The notes beneath the pieces are model-generated. The model was not told the DNA's origin. It made no database searches and saw nothing but the letters and a program-made list of their open reading frames with translations. 64,000 nucleotides of DNA from Sphagnum compactum. Its lineage: Eukaryota > Bryophyta > Sphagnopsida > Sphagnales. The DNA lies in contig OZ234497.1 in the NCBI GenBank assembly GCA_965153455.1, forward strand, positions 1,488,001 through 1,552,000, in the 5' to 3' direction. Shown here piece by piece: positions 21,422-32,728 of this stretch. The position numbers were made by a program, and so were the translations under genes. Each line of letters opens with the position of its first letter. Within the stretch, counting starts at the first letter, position 1.

Positions 21422-21915
21422 TTGAACGCAAGTACCACATTGTTTCTGCTACCCTATGTTCTTGTTGATGCAGGTGATAATTTAGTCATGGCGGATGATG
21501 TCGCTATGCCTTCAAATCCTCCAATTGCACCAGTAGACAAGGAAGAGCTTGAAGAAGCACCGCTTGACGGAACACCGTTTGATGAAGTAGCACTTGCGGT
21601 GAATGTCTCTCAACGGTCGCGCGAAGAAGAACCATCCAGAAGAGTGGTGCGCACTCGAGTCGATCGGATCGTTGATTGTCTCCTAACCCACATGCCTTAG
21701 CAATTTATTTAGAATTCGTTCCTACTTGAAGAACCGCGCCAGAAAGGTTTGAAAAGTGTTAATGTGAAAATGACGATGTTCGTCTTCATTGTCGAACTTG
21801 GGTTCCCGGTGATGGCCATTACCGTTGGCTACGAGGCCCAATTAACCCCCTTTCCATGGAGCATCGAGCCGAATATCTAGCTCGCACCATCCGTCGCATT
21901 CTGGAGTTTTTGTAA
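21422..21915 (+). pseudogene. Unrecognised coding remnant
   Basis: A GC-richer island in AT-rich DNA. Frame one (21422-21700) encodes an acidic protein part (VDKEELEEAPLDGTPFDEVA, then SRRVVRTRVDRIVDCLL) and ends in a stop. A second plus frame (about 21737-21915) gives ENDDVRLHCRTWVPGDGHYR, then LRGPINPLSMEHRAEYL, RTIRRILEFL and a stop. The amino-acid composition and the clean end look like a once-real protein, probably transposon-related, now shifted by stops. I do not recognise the family. Confidence 0.35.
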
Positions 21916-21919
21916 TTGT

Positions 21920-23010
21920 GATCTATTCCCTTCAAGTTGTTTACTAAGTTGTAATTCACCTGAGGCCACTCAGGTGGAAATGTTAATACTTAAGTTTGAT
22001 TTTGATTATATCTAAGCGTCTCATAGAAGTGAAAACTAAATAAAGATGTATTAGGATTACATCCTATAAATCTTCCAGTACGTCATTCATGCCTTAAGAT
22101 TATTCTACAAACTAACTTAGTACTGTCATGGCGAAATGTTGTTGTGAGTTATGGGCTTGTATTCCCAATATATCAATAAATCACATCTAATTCTACATTC
22201 CTTTTCCCTTCTTTACAACATAAAAGGATAATGCACTTAAAAATGTTTACTAGGTCCTAAAACTAACTAAGCCTTGCATCAAAAATAAAAGAGTTTTCTA
22301 CGCTGAAATATCCAAAGGCTAATCCAATTCTTAATAATTATTACTTTGAGGTTTATCAGGATTCAAATCATTAATACTAAGAAAAACTATGGAACTAAGG
22401 CTTAACAATTTGTGGTATTATAATCCATGGCTCACAGATTGTTTTAAGACAAGCTTGATTATGGGTATTACATTTAAAGTTAAGTACTCATGTAATTCTA
22501 CAATACTCGCACATGTATTTACTTTCACCAATTAGAAATTTGGTTTTAATCTTTTAAATAATTAACTAAAATTTGTAACAAAACAAAATAAAAGGTATGT
22601 CTCTTACCATTTCGTGATCTTTTCAAGCTAAGATTTTCCACTTTTTGAAAAGAAATATGAAATGACATTACATTGTTTCACATATGCTTAAACCTTAAAA
22701 ATTCCCCCGAAATGCATCCTAGATTTATTTAATTACTATAGACTTGTGAAAAAAATGTTAAATTAATTTATATGTCCCAAACTCTAAATTTAAACCATAA
22801 TCTTATGATATATACTTGTAATAATTATATGAAAAAAAGAATTGTAATGTCCATTTCATAAATGAATAAATTAAAAAAATTAGTAAATTATACATTAAGT
22901 ATACCAAAATGGATGCAATTTTATGACATTATTTCCACTATAAATTATTTGTAATATTTGCACATGGGGACCTATATTCATCATCGAATGTCCATGAACT
23001 AAGGAAAACC
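21920..23010. other. AT-rich intergenic stretch
   Basis: No gene, RNA or transposon end recognised. Confidence 0.5.
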
Positions 23011-23029
23011 CTAGTAAATTGATAGGTTA

Positions 23030-23240
23030 TTGGGGGTTGGGGGTAAAGGTAAGTAAGTAATTAAATAGGTAGCCAACTTTGCAAAACATATGTAGGTAGG
23101 TAAGAAGGTAGGAAGGAAGGTTAATGTGGAGGCGAGGTAAGTAGGTAGGAGGGGGGGAGGTGAATAGGTTGTTAGGTAAGTATTTGGCCTAGTAAAAAAC
23201 ATAGGTAGGTAGGTAGGTAGGTAGGAAGGCGGGTGCATAG
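23030..23240. repeat. TAGG tetranucleotide microsatellite
   Basis: Imperfect GTAGGTAAGTAGG arrays with GGAAGG and GGGGAGG interruptions. The flanks do not show the CACTA inverted ends found around the similar arrays at 1195-1612 and 52320-52700. Confidence 0.85.
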
Positions 23241-24529
23241 GTTGCCATAGCTAGCAACATAAGACATAAATGATTATGTGTTTCATAGGTTGATTCATAA
23301 TGTTTCATTGAAATGTTAACATGCCAAATGGTATTTAGTTTTAGATATAAAATGATTCAAAATATGTTGTTTAAAAAGTAGTCAAGAGTTATTATGAAAA
23401 CATGAGTGATGCATTGATCAAATACATTTTTTAAAAATATGTATTATTTACAATTTTTTTTTAAACCTATCCATTAATATAAATCTTCCACATAACAATT
23501 GACATATATGTTTTTAATTAACCATACATAGACACATAATAAATTTTATTAATTTGTTTAATAATGTAAAAATGCGACATTGATTATTTTATGGATGAAA
23601 TTCATAACATTAATAAGATATTGAGGCCATGATGATCCGCAAGGGGTGCACGTTTAATTATGTGAATTATATGAAATTCGAATTTAAGTTTCATGAAATT
23701 CAAATTTTAAATCCTAACACTAGACCTAAAAATGATAAATTTTAGCGTTGAAACATGATTGCAAACTTGCAATAGTTTCTAATTCTAAATCTTAATTTCA
23801 AACTTTGAAATGCTAATGATGTCACATGAAGTGTCACCCATCAAACCATGAATTTTTTTTTAAAAAAAAGTCACATCATCGGATTGAAAAAAAAAAGGAT
23901 AATTTTCTAATAATAGGATGAATGATGCATCTTATGAACTGTGATTAACTATGATTCTTCTAAATCTTCAGATATATAAAAGATTTGTGATTATTGAATT
24001 TTTTATTGAATTTATTTGAATTTAACATATGGATAATACAAATTTGGATATAAAAAACAAATTGATTAATTTGATATTTAATTGATTAACTTTATTATAT
24101 ATTTAATTATAATAAGTTATTCAAATCACTATTTAAGATAATTATTCCATGTTATTAAATCTGATAATTAATTATTATAAAATTAATTCACATATATAAG
24201 GAGACATATTGCCTTAAGAGAAAAAATAAATGGGTCCATATAACTTGAACTTATAAAATGCAACTTGGGAGTTACCTTGTTCTAGGTTTTCTCATTCATC
24301 ATGTCAAGAGATTGCAAGTTCAACTTTTCCATGAGAATTCATGCATCAAGATAAGCTTGATCACAATTGTCATTATATAATTTGTCCCACAAACAATACA
24401 ACATATTTTCAATTTCAATGAAACAAAGTAAGAAAATTTCATGGAACTCCTAATCAACAACCCCAACCTCTAGAGTCTATACACACCCTTGTTAGCATAT
24501 TATTATAAAATTAGCTCATTATTTTGGAG
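23241..24529. other. AT-rich intergenic stretch
   Basis: No coding signal. The 23950-24220 part resembles the lead-in to the 19525 repeat array. Confidence 0.45.
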
Positions 24530-24790
24530 TGACCTAGCATGTGGTTATTGCATTTAGGGTAAGATTTTTATTTAAAGAGACCTAAACCCCACATGGGTTA
24601 TTTTGGAGTGACCTTAAATGCGAGTATTGCACATAAGGTTGGGTTTTCACTTAAAGGTTGGGCCTATGGGTTATTTTGAAGTGACCTTGCATGTGGGTAT
24701 TGTGTTTAGGGCTAGGTCATCGCTTAAAGGGTATCCAAACCACCTATATGGGTTATTTTGAAATGACCTTGCATGTGTGTATTGCATTTA
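24530..24790. repeat. Diverged tandem repeat, unit about 85-90 bp (array 2)
   Basis: Units share TATGGGTTATTTTGGAGTGACC, CATGTGGGTATTG, TTTAGGGTTGG and TTCACTTAAAGG with the array at 19525-19790. A further motif CAATACTCGCA with CTCTACCAATTGGAATTT recurs at 24830-24940 and near 22500. Confidence 0.75.
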
Positions 24791-25189
24791 AGGTTGATTC
24801 TTCATTTAAATTTGCAATATTTGCACTTGTATTTACTTCTACCAACTAGAACTTTAGGGCCTAATTGCAATACTCGCAATCATATTTACCTCTACCAATT
24901 GGAATTTTTGGGCCTACTTGCAATACTTACATTTAGCATTAATGGCAACAATCTTTATTAATAATTGAAACATCTATTCATGGCATCATTTACGTACATT
25001 TGTGTGATTGAGCATTGTTTCATGCCAATTTTTGAACCATTTAACACTATTTCCCAATCCATTTTCTACACGGTGTAACATTAAACCTATGTGTAAAAAT
25101 ACATTTGCCTTTGTGAAGCATATGTTACGAATATTACATGCCAATACTCTCATGTGTGAGGTGGCATGTTCACAAAGTGTGACATCGAA

Positions 25190-25828
25190 TTATTTACATT
25201 CATTTGTGATCTCTTGCATTATAGTGACCAATTGTGCAAAAGCCCTTTTCATTGGGGTTGATGAATTTATTATTTCACAAGACCCTACAATGCCACCCAT
25301 AGAAAGATCACTTTGCTCCATGGTCATGAACCTATCGAACTCCATGATCCCATCATCATCACCCTCGAGATGGTCATCTTCACCATCATTGTTGGACTCC
25401 ATATCATCTAGAATATGTTGTGGGTCCGCAAACATGTGACCCAACCTTCCACAATGTGATCCATACCATGTTCCACAGTAATGAATGGTATCTTCCTGAA
25501 TAATGTTTGTGCATGCGAGAATCACCACAATTTGGTGTTTACACATTTTCCCTCGCAACACCTATTCACATGTGCAACAAGATATTTTGGTGAATGGGAA
25601 TTTCACTTCATAAATGACATTGGGAAGGTGTTGGCTATGTATGCCCCAAGCTCCATTGCCCTCAAGGGTTGGTTGGTATGTACATAGGTGAATGGAATAA
25701 GGGTTGCCTTTTCCATATTTCGTGTAACAATGGCCTCCACAACCTTGTGTTTTATGAAACCTCTTTTTTTCATTTCCAATGTGTGCATGTAATAGTGTGC
25801 AATGGTTATTAATTGCCACACCAACCAA
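25190..25828 (-). pseudogene. SWIM zinc-finger C-terminal part of MULE-like transposase
   Basis: The motif C-x-C at about 25568-25580 and C-x-H at about 25545-25553 (minus strand) fits the SWIM pattern CxCx(n)CxH that follows the catalytic core in Mutator-like transposases and FAR1-type proteins. It is preceded by VIYEVKFPFTKIS, typical of the strand before SWIM, and followed by an aspartate/glutamate-rich region (DDMESNNDGEDDHLEGDDDG). A stop codon replaces the residue after CCTCE. Confidence 0.6.
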
Positions 25829-28800
25829 TCAATTTGACACCCTCCAAGGCCTTTTGTGTCAAGAGCAAACTAATGTTTCAATGCACCCTGAGATGTTTCA
25901 ATGTTCGTTTAGTTGTGTTGGTTGGAATGGGGCACTTGTCGAACACTCACCATCCATAATTATGCAAACATAAACACAATGCACAAGGGTGAATAACATG
26001 ATTACAAAAGAGTTTTGAATAATAAACCATGACAAACATTATCACTTACCAAATTAATGGTAATAAGTCTAAAAGTAATTTGTCCACGCATCACCGAACC
26101 AATGATGTTCGTGAACGAGGGGGCGAATGAGCGAGCATGAGCATGCGAACTTGCTTGGGTGAATAAGAAAGGAATTTTAGAGCATATTTCATGCCACATC
26201 ATGGAATATTATTAGTATATTTTTTTGCCACATGGTAGAATATTTTTTGACAAGCCCTGGAATATTTTGCCACATCACATCCATGGTTTGTTTTGAGATG
26301 AACAATGGCTTATTCACTCTAAACATGGCTTTAGCCAAGAAAGCCATCAACAATAGCATCGTGTGAACATTTGAAAGCATTCTTGTTAATTTAACCTGAT
26401 GCAAATAATTTATCATCCCTCGTGCAAATAATGCTCCAAATGTCTAATGTTCTTTGACAATAATTACAATATTTTTAAAAATGTTGAAATGGTTGGGAAT
26501 TGCATACTTGAAAAATACTTGATAAAAATTAACTTATCAAAATATATTAAATATTTGACAAATATGTGTTGAAATGGCTGAAATATTATACATAAATAAA
26601 CATCATTTTACAATGATTTGAAAACTATAAAATGGAGAACACAACGAATGGGCCAAAATTAATATCTAAACTTCCTACATAGTCCAGCCAAATACAAAAA
26701 GGTATATGAATGAGATTTTGATGTACTATCACAAGAGTTCAAACTCTTTGGAACACTTCAACAAACGTTGAACTTCATCCCAACTCCATGTGCAGTGATG
26801 AATGAGCTTTTTCGTGAGCCCATAGAACATGATTGTTTGCAAGACATGATACACATGTTTACAATGCACATACACCCCACAAGCACCTAAACCTACCAAC
26901 ATTTTGACAAAATAAACACATGAACATCCAGGGAAATTTCCACTAGTCACATCATATTTTTGGTCATCTAAAAGAATACTATAAATTCGTCCATACCCAG
27001 GTGAAGGGACATCAATAGGGGGGAAAATAATGCATTGGGTAAATAAGATGCCAACTTCCCAATTGTTGGTCTGTTGTTGTGTTATTTTGAAAATGGAAGG
27101 TCATTCCACCTTCTTACCACCACAAGTTGTGGGCCAACAACTTGCATCGCCTGGCTGCACAATGTTTTGACCACTCATAGCAGGCACATGCAAACTGCTT
27201 GGACTAGATGATTGGGAACCAAATAAACTTCGAACATGACTGCGGTTAAAGGAAAACCCCACTTCCTCTAAAGTTTTTACCTCCTTTTGAATTAAGTTAA
27301 TACCTTCTTGGATGAGCCATATAGTTGGTATTGAAGGCCTAGTAACGACATATTTTTGCATTGTTCCACTAACACAATGGCTCAAATCATCAAGACAAAA
27401 CAATGCATATGGTGTTCCAGTGACCCAGTATGAAATTGTACCCAAAACCTTGAGTAACATGGAGTAGGAGTTTCACTTACAAATTTGTAAAGGTTTATTT
27501 TTGTTAACATTTAAGTCCTGAAGTTTTCTGGAGCACAAAACATCGAACAATAAAACTAGGTGGGTAACATTCAATCTACCATTGGCCATCAACACAAATA
27601 CTTTCCTTCAACTCTAGGCCACTTCAAGATACCAAAGGTGAACAAGCATTGGAACCACAAGGCGGTTACTGCATGCTTACATTCCCGACAACATTAGGTT
27701 GAGCGATAAGAACTGTTATTCGTGGAAGAAAGAAATTCACACGGTCAGGACAATGAGAATCATTCTTTACACCAAGAGGGCAATCAACGGGATCCTTAGC
27801 AGACCCAAAAACCTCCTCCCCCTCAAGGTGCAGAACACAATAAGAGAAGGAAAATCCAAACATCTAATTTCCCAAAGTAGGCGCTAGTCTAACAAGATCA
27901 TCGGACTATTGGGCCTTCCTCAACAAAATTCATTCCTATCAGGTCCATGATCAGATGGACCCCTTCATAAGTATTATTTATACAATGTAGACTATTCAAA
28001 AGCTTAAACATAATCATTATATGTCGTTGCGTACAGATAAGTGCCGTGATTCCCCAATTGCTACAACCAAATGTTATGCACAATTTCAACTAGATTACAA
28101 GTGGGCATGTCCGCCCGCTCTTCATTGTTAAACTTCTAGTGATCAAAGGAGTAGAGTCATCAGAAAAATCTGAAATGTGCAACAAAAAAACAAATAAACT
28201 ACAAATGAAAGTTCATTGAAAATGGACATCTTACAATTTTGAATGCACAAAAAAGAAAGGAAGACATAGGAAGTTCACAAAAGAAGTACTCACATGGACC
28301 ATGAAACCTCCCCATTGGCTAACACAAAAATGCCAAAAGCTAAGCCAATTGCTAAGCTCATGGAAACTTGCCTCAAAAGTAGCCCGAGATGATAGCCACT
28401 AGGAATGAATGAGAGCATAATGATTATTAGTATTCGCAAGTGATTTGGTATTTTTGTATTAGTGGCAAAGAGCCTTATGCTCATCTTATAACTTAGGTCT
28501 GATGAGTTGTTTGGTGTGCTTATTAAGTGAATGACTCCAATGGAATAAATAGATGTAGTTTTTATCAACCATCCTGACAGAAGGGTCCCTAGAACCATAA
28601 ACAATTTTGACAATGTTCTAATTGGCTTGTGCATTGTTCGCCATGAATATTTTAAATTGGGTTTTGGAAACCCGTGCTTCATCATCATTTCATTCAGCTT
28701 TCTCCACATAAATCATTGAGCTTTGATGTCTTTAGACTGCATATCACAAACAGTTATGGTCAACATTTTACAATAAACAAGATCGTACACATGATAAGCC

Positions 28801-30037
28801 ATAGTTGTCATGCTAGCAACACACTTCACATGATCAAACATGATCTAAGTGTTTTGCAAATCCCCTGCAGGTTGCATTCGTGTGATGAAGTTCCGACACC
28901 ATTTATTGAGATCTTCAAAATGAACACCTTTTATCCATGAACTTGTCTTGGGAAGTAGCACTCCTAGATGTAATCATATCGACCCTTGGACTTCAATTGA
29001 AGTATGTTATCAATATAGCCACCTCTTGAATGATGCTTGAAAGAAACAATAAGGTTACGAACATTAGAAGAGTTAAATTCACAAAACATGTCCTGGGTGT
29101 GCTCCAGCTATTCACCTTTTAGCAACTCCACTATGCCATTGCTATAATCATCAAGCAAGTAACTCACCAAGAAGGTCTTGCTAGCATTGAGGAAAATCGA
29201 AGAGACTTTTGCATCAAGCATGTGATCAACCTCTTTTGCGATCAACCTTCTAGTCCCCTCGACCGACTCCTGACACTTTCCATCTGCAACATGATGGTTG
29301 TGACACTAAGATGAATCGCTACTTTTAACATAGATTGAAGTTTATGCACAACATAATAGATTCGCCCAACGCAATCAACAACACGAAAGGGAGGAGAATG
29401 GCAAAATTTGCATGTATGTGAGGAATAGGCGAGAATCATTATCATTTCACCTAAAACTAAAATATGAGCGCACTCACCAATGCTAGAATGTTTCATTGTG
29501 AGTGGCAAAGCGCAAGAAGTTCTCACAATCATCTTGCACACACCACAAGTGACCCAAGCAATGAGACTTCTTGAAACTATGCCTAAACAAAAATTTTATA
29601 TTGGTTGTGACCAGCTTGTTCCAAGCATGGCCATCATACTTTCTGTCCATGTTTTGCATTTGGGAGGGGTTGTGAACATTTGAGTGGATGGGCGGTAATT
29701 CAAACAGAATGTCCCCATCGAAAATAATCGGCAATAATTGGATTTTTTGGAGAAGGATATTGTCATAATCCAAAGTACGTAATTCGTTGGAGGTTTGTCC
29801 TGGCAGCACCATTACGTGTAAGCAAGAAACAATAGATTGAATACTCCCCACATGGGTGGATGGCTTTAACAACAAAGAAACTTTAAATTGAAAATTGTGT
29901 TTCAACGGTTTCGTCGACAAAAGAAGTGGTGTCAAGTCCTCACCCGCCAAGGAATCATATAATTCAATGAAAATAGAAGACGCAAGGGCAATAGAACATT
30001 GAGGGAGAATATCGTCAACTTTGACTTCTTGCTTCAC
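25190..30037 (-). pseudogene. Decayed MULE-type transposase gene with SWIM zinc finger
   Basis: Minus-strand blocks lie in the order expected for a Mutator-like transposase. 29483-30037 and 29242-29541 form an N-terminal DNA-binding region (MDRKYDGHAWNKL, SHCLGHLWCVQDDC, CKFCHSPPF, CVGRIYYVVHKLQSM). 28970-29250 continues it (LNASKTFLVSYLLDDYSNGI, EHTQDMFCEF). 28290-28720 is the transposase core region (WRKLNEMMMKHGFPKP, then after a frameshift NIVKIVYGSRDPS and LFHW). 25190-25828 holds a SWIM motif (CCTCE, stop, VLRGKMCKH) and an acidic tail ending ITNECK. The SWIM W is a stop codon (TAG). Multiple frameshifts and stops show it is dead. Intervening AT-rich parts (26420-27100) may be introns or insertions. 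Terminal inverted repeats were not found by eye. Confidence 0.6.
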
Positions 30038-30039
30038 AG

Positions 30040-32465
30040 TCTTTGACCACAGAACTTGCGATTCATGCCATCAAGATGGTCTCCTGAGAATTATGAGCCA
30101 AGCTATCATCGACAATGTAATAACAGCCATAAGCAACCACCCATTGTCTCCCTATGAGGAGGTCATAGGAATCTAGTACTTAGAACTTGAAACAAAGTTA
30201 TTAGAATCATACAAGATGTCCTTAGATATATGTAATAAACCTAGTTGAAAAGTAAACATATTGCACAAACAATGTTCAGAGACATCGGTCATCCCTGGCT
30301 CGTTTACCATGATGGTGAAATCCAAACATCCAGTAGCATGAAATGTTGCCATGTTGCAAAGGGCATAGGAGTAGTAATGAAATAATTTCGACGGATTTGA
30401 ATGAACAAGAGTAGAATCAAACACTAAAGTGAATTTTGAAAGGTTTGGTAGAAAGGATGAAGAATTAGGGAAATATAATCCAAGCAAGGAGCGAGTCGAA
30501 TATGAAATAAGACAATAAAAAACAACAATGAGAACCACAAAAAAGAAAGTCAAACAATGTAGTAATAAACATCCAAATAAAATTGTAAAACTTTTGTGCT
30601 TGTAGCCAAACATAATTTTTGTTGATGGAATATCCTACAAAGAATAAAATTTGGGATGAAGTGATCATTTGAAAGTCATTTGAATGGAGAGCCAACCTAA
30701 AATTTCCACATCCTCTAATTCATTATGTGAATTAAATAAATGTGGTGTAGGCTTGGAATAAATGAAAAAAAGAGGGAAATTATATAGAGTCATTGGAAAA
30801 CAAAAGTATGCGTCATTTGAGAAAGATCAGCTTTCGGAAGGACAGAATAATGAGAAAAAGGAATGTGCAAAAACCAAAAAACTCTAATAGATGGGTGGTG
30901 ATAGGACATTAAAACCATAGGAATATGATAATTGGAACTAGCATTTTGGTTAACCTAAATTGGATTATTGTTTGTGTAATGTGCAAAAATCCAAAAAAAT
31001 GGTGGGAAAAGACTTAACATGGCATAGTGCGATAGGATGATAGCCTCATGTAAATAGGTGGAGGATAGCAATTACATCCTATGTCAGAAGAAGATTCAAA
31101 CATGGGATTAAGTTTCAAATCAATGATAAGATATGTAATCCATACTCTTCATTACTCAAGTCGTGTGAAATACATGCATGAGGAGATCTCAATAGGAAAG
31201 TGAAAGCCATAAGGAATAATTATAATGCACAGCTGGAACATGTTGGAACAAGGATATAGTTTGTGTGTGTAATAAAAATTTCATTAGGCGTTAGAAATTA
31301 CGAGAAATATTTTCAAGAAAAAAACTATAATATATTGAAGTCACAACATTCCGAACAACTTTCATATCTCAAATAAATCAACAACATAGTAGACATAAAA
31401 ATTCATCATTATGTATGTGAATGTTGGAATTAAGAAAAATTTACATAGATTTAAAGAAAAGGGGCAAAAAAAATGGTATATAAAACTTCATTTAAGATTG
31501 GTGGATAAGATAAATAATTTAGAAGAGGTTGGAGATATATATCACAAAATGGAAGTTGTTATAAGGAAGGAACTGAAAATGTGCTATTGAAATTGAGTAT
31601 GTTTTATTATAAATATTTCTGGGCCACGATGAAATCTCTTGAAATGTGGTATGCATGATGGGTGCCTGATTTTATTTTTAGTGAAGAGGTAAAAATTAGT
31701 TTACTAGCATTATGAAAAGTTTTTTTTGACTCAATTACAAGTTACTAATAAAATCTTGAAATGATGGAAATGTTTTGTCTGAAATATCAAAAAATTGGTA
31801 TAATTAATATTGGGAGGGAAATTAGAAACCATTGGGCCATTGCGACCATGTGTATAAATATGCTGATGTGAGTTTTCTGGAATCATATTTTCACCCTAAA
31901 ATGCACAAAAACGTTTTTCCATTAGCATCACTTTCTGTAACACATAAAACAAAGTTAAGTACAACAATGCAATGTCAGTGGCATCCATTATCACAATGTA
32001 AAATTATAATTATAATGAGTCCTCAGAGTTACAAATCATAAAGATGGCGGCATGCAAGGTCGGTGAGATCTGGTGTAATAGAAAGACTGATATTGAGAAA
32101 TGAATTAGGCCAGAGGATTTCTGAAATTCATTATCAGAACATTGAAATTCTGGAAACACATAACTAACAAGATTAAATAACCTTTCAAAAGCGGTTTTCT
32201 TCTCGAGATTCAACATATAAAAATATCTGGAATAGAATCAAGTTTGAAAATAAGAGCAACAATAGAGAGATGTAAATTCAATATATATTTTTAAAAACAT
32301 ATTAAAAGAATAAATATTTAATTCTGAATATTTGATTCTAAATATGATTTATCAATTAATCGAACTCTAATTACCTTTTCCAATAAATATATATTTTTAT
32401 TTCTTTCGCTATAAATATATGTGTTAAGAGTCTACAAAAGAAGATTCTAGATGCCATTTCTTATT
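30040..32465. other. Non-coding AT-rich stretch
   Basis: A minus-strand frame at 30173-30613 has one hydrophobic segment but no recognisable domain and is unsupported. The remainder shows no gene, duplicate or transposon end. The right limit is the duplication breakpoint beside ANK2. Confidence 0.45.
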
Positions 32466-32728
32466 GATAAAAAATATTGATGAGTAAAGCCAAGTAGGAG
32501 CACTTGCAACAAAAATAAACCTCCTGAAATAACAGTGAATGCAAGACAATTATAGATGTATATTGCTGAACAAAGTAAAATAGTTCCAAGAGCTGTATTA
32601 CGCCATCACATAAAAGCCTGAGCAATGTGGCAGGTGAGACGAACTACAAACCGACCTTACCTACAAGATTCAACCCTAATTATAAGAGACCTTCAACTTC
32701 TATTGAATAAGCATGCTGTCCCATAAAT
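32466..32728 (-). repeat. Proximal 3' flank / likely 3' UTR of ANK2
   Basis: Near-identical to 4440-4705 beside ANK1. The match begins sharply at AAAAAATATTGATGAGTAAA, marking a duplication breakpoint. Confidence 0.75.
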
